DNA of 40,157 bases from an uncultured Caulobacteraceae bacterium (GCA_937910255.1 CALEOQ010000503.1:1-40157); one strand, 5' to 3'; numbered from the stretch's first letter, positions 1-7,197 are shown. Notes: generated from the sequence alone by a model not told the origin. Numbers and translations: made by a program.

Positions 1-1
1 G

Positions 2-310
2 CCTCGGCCAGCCCGTCCCCGCCGCGCGGCCGCTCGCCCCTCGCGGGTCGTGCCGCCGCCGCGTCCGCTGGTGGTGGCCCTGTCCCCGGCGCCTGAGGGG
101 CCCGGCCTGATCACCGACATGGCGCGGCTCGGCGTCCACGCCTGCAAGTGGCCGATCGGCGATCCCAAGAGCCCGGACTTCAGCTTCTGCGGCCGCCATG
201 CGGAAGGGCGCTATTGCACCGCTCACGAGACCCAGGGCGTGCGGCCGGGGACCGCCTGGCGCGTCGACCGCGACCCTGTCGTCCGCCGCGCTTTGGCCGG
301 CTTGATCTGA
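2..310 (+). CDS. GcrA-like cell-cycle regulator, 5'-truncated by window edge
   Basis: The frame is open from the first bases of the window to the stop at 308-310, so only the C-terminal part of about 102 residues is visible and the true start lies upstream. The segment CKWPIGDPKSPDFSFCGRH followed by YCTAHE matches the conserved C-terminal cysteine/histidine block of the GcrA family, which in Caulobacter binds sigma70-RNA polymerase at methylated promoters. The family N-terminal helix-turn-helix is not in the window. An internal GTG at 50 could be a start, but would leave a protein without DNA-binding domain, so a longer gene is more likely. A plasmid copy suggests the plasmid modulates host cell-cycle transcription (inference). 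Confidence 0.75.
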   Translation, partial: PRPARPRRAAARPSRVVPPPRPLVVALSPAPEGPGLITDMARLGVHACKWPIGDPKSPDFSFCGRHAEGRYCTAHETQGVRPGTAWRVDRDPVVRRALAGLI

Positions 311-323
311 GTGGAGATGAACC

Positions 324-872
324 ATGCTCCCCTCCCCGCTCCTGCGCTACGCGGAGGATCAGCCCGTGGCGGCGGCCGCGCCGCCACGGGCCCCCGGCAG
401 CGGCATGATCATCCCGCCGTTCACCACCCTCGCGGCGTGGCTGGCCGAGATCGATCGCCAAGGCGCCCTGATGCGGGCGAGGCGCTGTCTCTATGAGCGG
501 TTCGACCGCACCGCCCGCGCCCTCACGGCCGGGCGCATCCGCCGGGCGGACGATCCGGTCGCCATTGCCGAGCTGGTGGGTCGCCTACGGGCGGCCCGCT
601 ATCCGTGGGGCCATGACCTCCATGAGCTCGACCGCGTGTGGTCGCGCGCCGAACTCGGCGTCCTGATCACCGAGGCGGTCAATCGCCAGCGGCAGCTGGC
701 CATCGGCCGGGTGACGCCGCGGCTCAAGGGGCCGGCGCTGGATCCTCGGCGGCTGCCGGACGACCGCCTCGATCATCTGATCCAGCATCATAGGGACCTG
801 CAGGTGGTGGATGCGCTGCGCGCCGAGCGCCGGCGGCGCGAGAGCTTGCGAGGCGATCATGCGACCGCCTGA
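324..872 (+). CDS. Hypothetical protein, 182 aa
   Basis: I do not recognise this protein. It is arginine-rich, mostly predicted helical, with no signal peptide or membrane segment. The ATG at 324 is preceded by GGAGA at a workable distance. It begins 13 bases after the GcrA-like gene and its last 14 bases overlap the start of the DpdA-like gene, so the three probably form one operon. Third-position GC is strong in this frame and the antisense frames look like shadows. The tight coupling to the DpdA-like gene suggests a shared role, but nothing in the sequence shows a function. Confidence 0.7.
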   Translation: MLPSPLLRYAEDQPVAAAAPPRAPGSGMIIPPFTTLAAWLAEIDRQGALMRARRCLYERFDRTARALTAGRIRRADDPVAIAELVGRLRAARYPWGHDLHELDRVWSRAELGVLITEAVNRQRQLAIGRVTPRLKGPALDPRRLPDDRLDHLIQHHRDLQVVDALRAERRRRESLRGDHATA

Positions 873-1731
873 CCGGTCCTACCCGCTGACGCGCGATGTC
901 GACTTCCGCTTCTATGTCGGCATCCACCATCCGCGTCTGGCCTGGCCGCTGACCTTGCGCGGCTTCCCCGTGTGCATCTCGGCCAATGTGCTACGCGACC
1001 GCGTTTGCGAGGTCCCGTTTCTTGGGTGTGATGAGCCCTGGTTGCTGGATTCGGGCGCCTTTACCCAGGTCGCCCTGCAGGGCGGGTTCAGCCAAAGCCC
1101 CAAGGCCTATGCGGCGATGATCCGCCGCTACGCGGCGACGGGTCTCATCGCCGCTTCGACCCAGGACTACATGTGCGAGCTGCTGGCGCTGAAAGCCACG
1201 GGCCTCAGCGTCGCCAGGCATCAGACCCTGACCCTGGACCGGTTCGACGCGATCCAGGACGCTGGCACAGGACGCGTGCATCTGCTTGCCGTGCTGCAAG
1301 GCCGACGGCCCGACGACTACCGTCGTCACCTCGAGGCCTACGGCGACCGCATCGGTCACGGCGCCTGGGTGGGCGTGGGATCGCTCTGCAAGCGTCAGGG
1401 CGACCCGGCGGTGATCGCCGCTATCCTCGACGCCATCCTGCAGGACCGGCCGGACCTGCGGCTGCACGGGTTCGGCTGCAAGCGGACCTCGTTGCTGGAT
1501 GAGGCCGTCAGAAGCCGCCTGGCCACGGCCGACAGCATGGCGTGGTCCTTCGCGGCCCGCTTCGAGGGTCGGGACCAGAACGCCTGGGACGAGGCCGGCC
1601 GGTTCGCGCTCGGCGTGGGCGGGTGTCCAGAAGCGGTGGATCGGCTGGGCGCGGCGGCGGGGTGGCGCCGGGCCGTGGAGAGGTCCGCTGCAGCGTCCGA
1701 ACGCGGGGTGGGCGCGGCCCTCTGGCTCTAG
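859..1731 (+). CDS. DpdA-like / queuine tRNA-ribosyltransferase-like protein
   Basis: A protein of 290 residues resembling the DpdA branch of the tRNA-guanine transglycosylase superfamily, whose members insert 7-deazaguanine derivatives into DNA or RNA. DSGAF at residues 64-68 corresponds to the DSGGF motif holding the catalytic aspartate of bacterial TGT. Further family-like blocks are TQDYMCE, GVGSLCKR, HGFGCKRTSLLD and ADSMAWSF. The zinc-binding CxCxxC segment of bona fide TGT is not seen, which fits DpdA-like rather than tRNA-modifying enzymes. I chose ATG 859 because GAGG lies 5 bases upstream and the start overlaps the preceding gene by 14 bases; the frame is open further upstream to 811. 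No preQ0 synthesis genes or other dpd genes are nearby. Family assignment is by motif; substrate is unknown. Confidence 0.7.
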   Translation: MRPPDRSYPLTRDVDFRFYVGIHHPRLAWPLTLRGFPVCISANVLRDRVCEVPFLGCDEPWLLDSGAFTQVALQGGFSQSPKAYAAMIRRYAATGLIAASTQDYMCELLALKATGLSVARHQTLTLDRFDAIQDAGTGRVHLLAVLQGRRPDDYRRHLEAYGDRIGHGAWVGVGSLCKRQGDPAVIAAILDAILQDRPDLRLHGFGCKRTSLLDEAVRSRLATADSMAWSFAARFEGRDQNAWDEAGRFALGVGGCPEAVDRLGAAAGWRRAVERSAAASERGVGAALWL

Positions 1732-1755
1732 GGGACCTCGCCACCAATCGCCGGC

Positions 1756-1836
1756 CCCCACAAGGGGCGCTGCGCTCAAAGCCCTTGTGGGGCCCGCCGC
1801 TGGGCGGCGCGAGGCGGTCCCGAGCCGACGGGCTCG
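1756..1836. repeat. Three consecutive GC-rich hairpins in the gap before the DUF2493 gene
   Basis: The 134-base gap holds three inverted repeats. The first is a perfect 11-bp stem, CCCCACAAGGG at 1756-1766 with CCCTTGTGGGG at 1782-1792, whose loop contains GCTGCGCT. The second is GCCGC/GCGGC at 1796-1808, the third CGAGCC/GGCTCG at 1821-1836. The loop word GCTGCGCT also sits in the main hairpin loops of the elements at 2931 and 4285. No T-run follows, so a simple intrinsic terminator is unlikely. Confidence 0.6.
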
Positions 1837-1865
1837 CACCCCCAACCCCGCGAAGGGACTTTCCC

Positions 1866-2795
1866 ATGCAGCTTCCCCCTCCCCTCTCCTCAGACCGACT
1901 GACCGCCTACGAGGCCCAGGCTCTCCAACTGGAGGACACCCGAACCCATCCGCCGGAGGCGGCGCTTCACCAGCTCGGCACGAGCCTCATGACCGAGCTG
2001 CTCGACATCGTCGGCGAGTCCGCCCTGGAGGACTTCCATGTCCTGATCGGCGAGGCCCTGATCGGCGCCTTCCACTCCGTGGCCCAACGCATCGAGCGCG
2101 ACGCCGACAAGGCCCGCGATCAGCTGGGCGGCCTGGTCCGGGATTTCGACGGGTCCGAGGTGCTCGACACCGAGATCCAGGAAGCCACCCTGAAGGCCTG
2201 CACCGCAGACGTCGCCACCCTGGCGATGGAGATCGTGCGAGATGCGGCCGCGGCCACCTACACGACCGCGACCGGCGAGGTCTGGAGCCCCTGGAAGGGC
2301 TCGGTGAAGGCTACCCGCACCACGGCGGCGCAGATCGAGGCGCGCGACGCCCTGCGGGCCGCCAAGGCCCGCAAGCACGCCGCGACGGACCCTGGGGCGA
2401 CCGTGGTCGCCTTCCGAGCCGCGCCGCAGGCTGACACCGCCGAGGATGCGAGCCGCATCTTCGACGCCCTCAATTGGGCCCGGGAGCAATGGCCGGACAT
2501 GGCGCTGGCGACCTCCGGCGCCAAGGGCGCCGAGAAGCTGGCGATCAAGTGGGCCAAGCAGAAGGGCGTCACCCTGGTGCTGGCCAAGGCCGATTTCGAC
2601 CGCCATGGCCGGGCGGCCCCGTTCCGAGCCAATGACGAGATGCTGGAGCTCGATCCGGTGTGCGTCCTCACCCTGGCTAACTCGATCAATCCGGAGCGGG
2701 CGGCGGACCTGAAGCCCTTTGGGCCGGCGTTGAACCTGGCCCAGAAGGCCGGAGAACGGGGTCTTCGTCATCACCCGGTCAAGGCGCGGGCCTGA
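1866..2795 (+). CDS. DUF2493 (SLOG-fold) domain protein, 309 aa
   Basis: The C-terminal third (about residues 190-285) has the DUF2493/YspA pattern: a segment around ATSGAKGAEKLAIKWAKQKG gives the glycine-rich SLOG nucleotide-binding loop, followed by a strand-helix alternation ending in FRANDEML. SLOG proteins bind nucleotide-derived ligands; DUF2493 members are common on proteobacterial plasmids, without settled function. The N-terminal 180 residues are helical and unrecognised. The frame is open back to 1542, but that part overlaps the DpdA-like gene in another frame; ATG 1866 after the hairpin gap is the natural start. A purine stretch (GCGAAGGGA) ahead of it is a modest ribosome site. 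Confidence 0.75.
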   Translation: MQLPPPLSSDRLTAYEAQALQLEDTRTHPPEAALHQLGTSLMTELLDIVGESALEDFHVLIGEALIGAFHSVAQRIERDADKARDQLGGLVRDFDGSEVLDTEIQEATLKACTADVATLAMEIVRDAAAATYTTATGEVWSPWKGSVKATRTTAAQIEARDALRAAKARKHAATDPGATVVAFRAAPQADTAEDASRIFDALNWAREQWPDMALATSGAKGAEKLAIKWAKQKGVTLVLAKADFDRHGRAAPFRANDEMLELDPVCVLTLANSINPERAADLKPFGPALNLAQKAGERGLRHHPVKARA

Positions 2796-2930
2796 ACCAG
2801 CCGGTGCGGCGGCCGCAAGGTCGCCGCATCTTCTTTGTCGATGATCCGCGAGGGCTTTGGGAGCCGGCAGGGTCATCACTGGCTCACCAGGATCTCTAAT
2901 CGGCGAGCGGGCGGGCTGAACGCGATCTCT

Positions 2931-3103
2931 CAGCGAACCTGGGCCGGGGCCGTTCGGGCTCAAGGCGACCTCGCCAAAGGGCGAGGCGTCGGCGCCGGAC
3001 CCTCCGGCCTTCCTTCGCTGCGCTCCGTGCAGGCCGGTTTCCAGCGCCGCCGACCCTGAGCCCGCCCCTCTCCCCGTCCCGGCCGGTCGCATGATCGCGG
3101 GAT
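2931..3103 (+). repeat. Intergenic structured element R1 (paired with R2 at 4285)
   Basis: The 339-base gap 2796-3134 has no credible gene, but its second half is homologous to 4285-4441. Shared blocks are GAACCT.GGCCGGG, CGACCTCGC, GGACCCTCCGG, TTCGCTGCGCT, CCGGTTTCCA and TGATCGCGG. Hairpin 1 is CCTCGCC (2969-2975) with GGCGAGG (2980-2986). Hairpin 2 is CCGGCCT (3004-3010) with AGGCCGG (3031-3037), with outer GGA/TCC pairing. It ends about 30 bases before the small gene at 3135. Function unknown; a structured leader or single-strand promoter is possible. Confidence 0.65.
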
Positions 3104-3134
3104 GAGCCCGCCGGTCGAGCAACGGAGACTTCAG

Positions 3135-3350
3135 ATGGCGAGCATGGCGATGGCGCAGGCGGTTCTGGAACACGCCCACGAATTCTACGACGTGGGCAAC
3201 TGGTACGTCGTGGCGGAATGCTGGGACCTATGGTCGGTGCAGGAAGAGCTCGATCGCCACGAGGACAGCGCCAAAGTCCCCTTCGGTCTGGAGACCGCGG
3301 CTATCGCCCATTTCGCGAGCCGGTTCGGCGCGCCGCAGCGAGCTCACTGA
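3135..3350 (+). CDS. Small hypothetical protein, 71 aa
   Basis: I do not recognise a named family. The protein is acidic and aromatic-rich in the middle (EFYDVGNWYVVAECWDLWS), with no signal peptide or membrane helix. The frame opens at 3102, but ATG 3135 is preceded by GGAGA with 6 bases of spacing and removes a basic, unlikely N-terminus, so I prefer it. It stands alone behind element R1 and is followed after 97 bases by the GST-like gene. Good coding bias and a clean ribosome site support a real gene. Confidence 0.6.
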   Translation: MASMAMAQAVLEHAHEFYDVGNWYVVAECWDLWSVQEELDRHEDSAKVPFGLETAAIAHFASRFGAPQRAH

Positions 3351-3447
3351 GGCGTCGGGGCGGCCGCGCGGCGGTCGCCCCTGTTGCCTTGTGCGGAAAG
3401 GTTCGGGCCGGCGGGCGTTGTAGGCAACGCGCCGACCGGACACCGCG

Positions 3448-4113
3448 ATGAAGCCGACCATCACAGCCTTTGCCTGCTCGCCCGACGAAGGGGTGGGTCT
3501 GGCGCGCGACATGCGGGTCCGCTGGGCGCTCGAGGAGGTCGGCCAGCCCTACGACGTGCGTCTGTTGTCGATGGCGGCGCTCAAAGAGCCCGAGCATCGG
3601 GCCCGCAATCCGTTCGGCAGTATCCCGACCTATGAAGCGGGCGACCTGGTCTTGTTCAAGTCCGGGGCGATCGTGCTGCACATCGCCCAGACCCACGCCG
3701 GCCTCCTGCCGCCGCCGGGGCCGGAGCGCGAGCGCGCCGTCATGTGGATCTTCGCCGCCCTCAATACGGTCGAGCCGCCGATCGTCGAGCATGAGATCGC
3801 CACCTTCTTCGAGCGGGACAAGCCGTGGCGGGACGAGCATTTGGCGATGGTGGAGGAGCGGGTGCGGAGTCGCCTCTCCGACCTAGCGCACCGGCTGGGC
3901 GATGCAGCGTGGCTGGACGGCCGGTTCAGTGCGGCCGATCTGATGATGGTCCTGGTGCTTCGCCGGCTGGAAGGCTCCGGCCTGGTCGAAGAGCATCCGA
4001 CCCTCGCGGCCTATGTGGAGCGGGGAACGGCTCGCCCGGCGTACCAGCGCGCCTTTCGCGATCAGGCGGAGGTCTACGCCCGCGCCGCTGGTACAGCTCC
4101 AAACCAGCCTTAG
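3448..4113 (+). CDS. Glutathione S-transferase family protein
   Basis: A protein of 221 residues with the usual two-domain GST layout. Residues 1-80 form a thioredoxin-like domain with NPFGSIPTYE holding the cis-proline that contacts glutathione, followed by a segment (LVLFKSGAIVLHIA) matching the E/Q-S-x-A-I glutathione-contact turn. The remainder is helical, and DGRFSAADLMMVLVLRRL matches the N-capping box region of the C-terminal domain. The predicted role is conjugation or peroxide reduction in the cytoplasm. The substrate cannot be read. The ATG at 3448 lacks a strong Shine-Dalgarno. It is flanked by non-coding gaps, so it may be a single transcription unit. Confidence 0.85.
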   Translation: MKPTITAFACSPDEGVGLARDMRVRWALEEVGQPYDVRLLSMAALKEPEHRARNPFGSIPTYEAGDLVLFKSGAIVLHIAQTHAGLLPPPGPERERAVMWIFAALNTVEPPIVEHEIATFFERDKPWRDEHLAMVEERVRSRLSDLAHRLGDAAWLDGRFSAADLMMVLVLRRLEGSGLVEEHPTLAAYVERGTARPAYQRAFRDQAEVYARAAGTAPNQP

Positions 4114-4284
4114 CGCGGCAGGCCCTGCCCCCGTTCTAGATGTTGGGGAGCAGGTGCTCAGGTGTCGCTTTGCCGCCAGGTTGCGGCTCTACGCCGGCGA
4201 CCGTGACCCGCGTTGGGAGTCAGCATTGTCCCCTCCCCTCTCGGTCGACCGAGGCGTCAGGCGGTCCCGCGCGATCAATCACTG

Positions 4285-4441
4285 AAACCTAGGCCGGGTC
4301 GCTTACGGGCGAAGCCGACCTCGCAGGGCGAGGCGGCCGGGCCGGACCCTCCGGTCTTCGCTGCGCTGCAGACCGGTTTCCAACCCGGCCGGACTTCACC
4401 CCCTCGCTGGTCCCCGACCTGGGCGGTCTCGTGATCGCGGC
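4285..4441 (+). repeat. Intergenic structured element R2, upstream of ssb
   Basis: Homologous to R1 (2931-3103). Hairpin 1 is CCTCGC (4319-4324) with GCGAGG (4328-4333). Hairpin 2 is CCGGTCT (4351-4357) with AGACCGG (4370-4376). Relative to R1, hairpin 2 has a paired C:G to T:A change, a covarying base pair, and the loop is shortened from 20 to 12 bases while GCTGCGCT is kept. The element ends about 50 bases before ssb. The rest of the gap 4114-4491 holds no gene I can support. Confidence 0.65.
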
Positions 4442-4491
4442 AGGGACCGCGGGCCGCCTGGGCTTTTCCGGGCGGAAGACGGAGAAAGACG

Positions 4492-4857
4492 ATGCTGAAC
4501 CAAGTCCAACTGATCGGTTTCACGGGCGCCGACGCGGAAATCCGCAGCACGCAAGGCGGCAAGAAGGTCGCCACCCTGAGGGTCTGCACCAGCCGCTACA
4601 CCAAGAAGAACGGCGAACGGAAGGACTACCCCACCTGGCATCAGGTCGAAATCTGGAACCAGGCGACGGTGAACTGGCTGGCCTCCAAGGGCCTCGCGAA
4701 AGGCTCCAAAGTCTTCGTCCAGGGCGAGATCCGCCACGACCGCTACACCGACAACGATGGCGTCGAGCGGTTCTTCTCCAAGGTGGTCATCGCCATGCCC
4801 GGCCACGAGTTGAAGTCCCTGGACCGGCCGGAGCACAACCCCGCCGACGAGGACTGA
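4492..4857 (+). CDS. ssb: Single-stranded DNA-binding protein
   Basis: A 121-residue protein with an SSB OB-fold. It begins MLNQVQLIGFTGADAEIRST and continues through KVATLRVCTSRYTKKNG, YPTWHQVEIWNQ and KGSKVFVQGEIRHDRYTD, the usual order of SSB strands. The acidic tail is short (NPADED) and lacks the typical DDDIPF ending, so interactions with host repair proteins may differ. ATG 4492 is preceded by GGAG at a good distance. Plasmid SSBs protect incoming or replicating single strands and often lie in the conjugative leading region. It sits behind structured element R2 and a hairpin follows its stop, suggesting monocistronic expression. Confidence 0.92.
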   Translation: MLNQVQLIGFTGADAEIRSTQGGKKVATLRVCTSRYTKKNGERKDYPTWHQVEIWNQATVNWLASKGLAKGSKVFVQGEIRHDRYTDNDGVERFFSKVVIAMPGHELKSLDRPEHNPADED

Positions 4858-4866
4858 TCTGCACGG

Positions 4867-4892
4867 CCCCCGCCCGCGATGCCGGGCGGGGG
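4867..4892 (+). terminator. Perfect hairpin after ssb
   Basis: CCCCCGCCCG (4867-4876) pairs perfectly with CGGGCGGGGG (4883-4892) around a 6-base loop, nine bases after the ssb stop. There is only a weak T-content tail (TCTCCGTT), so it may be a terminator or 3'-stabilising structure. Confidence 0.6.
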
Positions 4893-4921
4893 TCTCCGTT
4901 GCAAGGTTCCCCGCCCTCCAA

Positions 4922-4937
4922 GTTTGTATGTCCAAAC
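4922..4937. promoter_or_regulatory. 16-bp dyad, copy A (candidate parS or operator)
   Basis: GTTTGTATGTCCAAAC, an imperfect dyad with GTTTG and CAAAC arms. Its reverse complement is identical to copies at 6986 and 9895. It lies ahead of the partition operon. Confidence 0.6.
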
Positions 4938-4980
4938 TGCCGCTCGCACAGGCGGCGCCAACGCCATCCCCGGCGAAGAA

Positions 4981-5182
4981 AACATCATTAATTTCTCGCG
5001 CAGAAAACATAATGATGTATTCTAGCGTCAGAATCGGAGTGATCCCATGTGGGCCGCCATCCTCGTGTTCATCGCCTTCGCCCTGGTCGGGCGAATCCAC
5101 GCCCCTCGCAGGAGCGAGGCGGAATGGCTGCTGTGGCGGCAAAATCAGGAAGGCCGCTACGATGACGGCTGAAACATCATTA
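4981..5182. promoter_or_regulatory. Repeated AACATCATTA operator-like boxes before the par operon
   Basis: AACATCATTA occurs at 4981-4990 and 5173-5182, and its inverted form TAATGATGT at 5010-5018. The first two make an inverted repeat across an unusually AT-rich stretch, with TATTCT near 5018 as a possible -10. The third box starts right at the stop of the 41-aa gene. The arrangement suggests autoregulation, perhaps by the ribbon-helix-helix protein at 5260. Confidence 0.5.
5047..5172 (+). CDS. 41-aa small membrane peptide
   Basis: A short open frame beginning MWAAILVFIAFALVGRIHAP: one hydrophobic helix (residues 2-15) followed by a charged C-terminus (RRSEAEWLLWRQNQEG). ATG 5047 is preceded by GGAG with 7 bases of spacing. 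It lies between two AACATCATTA boxes, directly downstream of the AT-rich promoter-like stretch, so it may be the first gene of the par transcript. No family is recognised. Support comes from the ribosome site, one clear membrane helix and position. Confidence 0.5.
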   Translation: MWAAILVFIAFALVGRIHAPRRSEAEWLLWRQNQEGRYDDG

Positions 5183-5259
5183 CGTTTTGAGTATGCTGCG
5201 CCGGCGCGCCGTCGCCGACCGAATCGGTCGCGGCGCGAAGGGGCAGCGAGGAATCGGGC

Positions 5260-5466
5260 GTGGACGACGAAGGCGCTGGCGAAACTATGATGAGCTTGAA
5301 GGTCCCGACGCAGCTGCGCGACGAGATCCGCGCCAAGGCGGTCAAGGAGGGCGTCACCTTGCGCGTGATCGTCCTGCGCGCCCTGAAGGCGGCGGGTTTC
5401 GAGGTGGAGGACGGGGAGCTGGCGGATCGGCGCCCGGCCCACTCGGGCAGGAGAAAAGGCGCGTGA
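5260..5466 (+). CDS. Ribbon-helix-helix (CopG/Arc-type) DNA-binding protein
   Basis: A protein of about 68 residues containing the RHH pattern: a short strand MMSLKVPTQL, then helices LRDEIRAKAVKEG and LRVIVLRALKAAG. Such proteins dimerise, insert the strand into the DNA major groove and often repress their own partition or toxin operons. GTG 5260 has GAGGAA upstream at a workable distance; ATG 5287 would leave only the RHH core and is possible. Its stop overlaps the GTG start of parA by 3 bases, so expression is coupled. It is a natural candidate to bind the AACATCATTA boxes (inference). Confidence 0.72.
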   Translation: MDDEGAGETMMSLKVPTQLRDEIRAKAVKEGVTLRVIVLRALKAAGFEVEDGELADRRPAHSGRRKGA

Positions 5467-6227
5467 GAACGATCGTCGTCAACAACCAGAAGGGCGGCGT
5501 CGGCAAGACCATGCTGGCGGTTCATTTGGCTTGGTTCCTCGCCGAGGAGCACGGCGCGCGGGTGCTGTTCGTCGACCTCGATCCGCAGGCCAATGCCTCC
5601 TACACCCTCGACGCGGAGCGCAAGGGCGGCATCAGCTCCGCCCTGTTCTTCGGGCCCGACGTGCAGATCGAGGGCCTTCCCGGCATCACGGTCCTTCGCG
5701 CCGACGAGAAGCTGCATTCGGTCGAACAGCATATCAACACGGCCGTGCCGGCCATGGCCAAGCGGTTTGCGGCGCTGAAGGAGCAGTTCGACTACTGCAT
5801 CGTCGACACGCCGCCGACTTGGGGCGGCCGGAATTTCGCGGCCCTGCTGGTGACCGACTACGTGATCTCGCCCATCGACCTGGAGGATTATTCGCTCCAA
5901 GGCGTCGGCACCCTGCGCAAGCAGGTCAAGCTGGTCGAAGATCAGGCGCGCGGCGGCCGGCGCATCGGTTTCCTGGGCCTCCTCCCCTCGCGGCTCATCA
6001 GCAATTCGCCTCGCCAGCGGGAGAACCTGAAGACCCTGATTAATCAGGGTGGAACCTCCCTTATGTTTGAGGGCGTCATCACTCAGCGCCAGGGTTACGC
6101 CGAGGCGCTGAGCACCAAGACGCCCGTCTGGACCATCAAGAAGTCGGCAGCCCAGGACGCGGGTCGAGAGTTGCGCGGCGTGCTGGCCACCATCAAGGAC
6201 CGCATGGCGGCGCCCGTCGCCGCCTGA
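5463..6227 (+). CDS. parA: ParA-family partition ATPase
   Basis: A 254-residue ParA/MinD-type ATPase. The deviant Walker A motif KGGVGKT is at residues 10-16, followed by VLFVDLDPQANAS (Walker A') and YCIVDTPPTWG (Walker B). It moves plasmid copies by dynamic binding to the nucleoid with ParB. GTG 5463 is chosen because the Walker A strand must lie at the N-terminus, AGGAG sits upstream, and it overlaps the preceding stop as GTGA; the frame is open back to 5187 but overlaps the RHH gene. There is no N-terminal HTH, so this resembles the short (type Ib-like) ParA class, consistent with a separate small DNA-binding regulator. parB follows after 10 bases. Confidence 0.92.
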   Translation: MRTIVVNNQKGGVGKTMLAVHLAWFLAEEHGARVLFVDLDPQANASYTLDAERKGGISSALFFGPDVQIEGLPGITVLRADEKLHSVEQHINTAVPAMAKRFAALKEQFDYCIVDTPPTWGGRNFAALLVTDYVISPIDLEDYSLQGVGTLRKQVKLVEDQARGGRRIGFLGLLPSRLISNSPRQRENLKTLINQGGTSLMFEGVITQRQGYAEALSTKTPVWTIKKSAAQDAGRELRGVLATIKDRMAAPVAA

Positions 6228-6237
6228 AAGGATCGCT

Positions 6238-7197
6238 ATGGCACAGAGTAACTTCGCCGATCTTGTGGGAGGCCTGGTCGAAGAGGCCGGCGAGCCGGAC
6301 GGCGCCCGCCTCAAGGACCTGCCGGTCGCGGACATCTACGAAGATCCGAACAACCCGCGGCAGGCCTTCGACAAGGCCGAGCTGGAGGCCCTCGCCGCCT
6401 CGATCCGCAAGCATGGGGTGCTGCAGCCGATCACCGTCCGGCCGAAGGACGAACGCGGCCACATGATTCGCTACGGCGCGCGGCGCTTCCGCGCCGCCCA
6501 GCTTGCCGGGGTGGACAAGGTCGCGGCCATCATCACGACGAGCGACGCCAGCGAGGCCGACATCCTCGCGGCGCAGCTCATCGAGAACGATCAGCGCGAA
6601 GGGCTGAACACCGCGGAGATGGCGGCGGCGGTCCAACGACTGCTGAACCTCGGCCTCAATCAGATGCAGATCGCCGAGAAGCTCGGGCGACCGAAGGACC
6701 AGATCTCGATGTTTGCGGCGGTCAACGACATGCCGCAGCCGCTAAAGGACTTGGCGCCGAAGCTCGGTGTTCGGACACTCTACGAGCTGTCGGGCGCGTG
6801 GAAGCGCGACGCCAAGCGCACCGGAGCGCTGGTTGCGGCCAAGGGCGAGGCGATCACGACGGCGGAGGCCCGAGCGCTGGCGGCCGAGCTGAAGGCCGCC
6901 AAGGCCACGACGCCGCGCGGGAAGCCAGTGGCCGGCGACAATGCACCTGAGCCGGCGGCGGCCGCGCCAGGTCGGCGGAAAGAGAGTTTGGACATACAAA
7001 CCCCCTCCCCTTCGCAGGCCGGCGATGCCGCCGAGGCCCAGGTCAACGGTTTCGAGGTGAAGGTGGGCAAGCGCACAGGCCGCTTGCTGCTGGCCGCCGG
7101 CCCTGACCCGGAAACGGTTTTGATCGCCTTCGACGGCGCCAGCGTCGAGCCGACGCCGGCCGCGACCGTCCGGTTGGTTCGGGCCTGGAGCGAGTGA
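6238..7197 (+). CDS. parB: ParB/Spo0J-family partition protein
   Basis: A 319-residue ParB. It has the N-terminal ParB/Srx domain with DPNNPRQAF (residues 36-44) and GARRFRA (80-86), the counterpart of the CTP-binding GERRxRA box with Ala for Glu. ENDQREGLN (116-124) and an HTH near 140-160 (NQMQIAEKLGRPKDQISMF) follow. A long Ala/Pro linker and a C-terminal dimerisation-like domain complete it. It should bind a centromere site near the operon. Copy B of the 16-bp dyad lies inside the linker-coding part (6986-7001). Its stop overlaps the next start as ATGA. Confidence 0.92.
   Translation: MAQSNFADLVGGLVEEAGEPDGARLKDLPVADIYEDPNNPRQAFDKAELEALAASIRKHGVLQPITVRPKDERGHMIRYGARRFRAAQLAGVDKVAAIITTSDASEADILAAQLIENDQREGLNTAEMAAAVQRLLNLGLNQMQIAEKLGRPKDQISMFAAVNDMPQPLKDLAPKLGVRTLYELSGAWKRDAKRTGALVAAKGEAITTAEARALAAELKAAKATTPRGKPVAGDNAPEPAAAAPGRRKESLDIQTPSPSQAGDAAEAQVNGFEVKVGKRTGRLLLAAGPDPETVLIAFDGASVEPTPAATVRLVRAWSE
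6986..7001. promoter_or_regulatory. 16-bp dyad, copy B, inside parB
   Basis: GTTTGGACATACAAAC, identical to copy C and to the reverse complement of copy A. It lies in the poorly constrained linker region of parB. Confidence 0.6.

Noticed and set aside
1890-3179. Long minus-strand open frame of 429 codons
   Set aside because: It lies opposite the DUF2493 gene and the R1 element, is rich in Gly/Arg with no recognisable domain, and looks like a composition shadow.
4396-6335. Long minus-strand frames across ssb, the par control region and parA
   Set aside because: They are antisense to ssb and parA, whose motifs are unmistakable.
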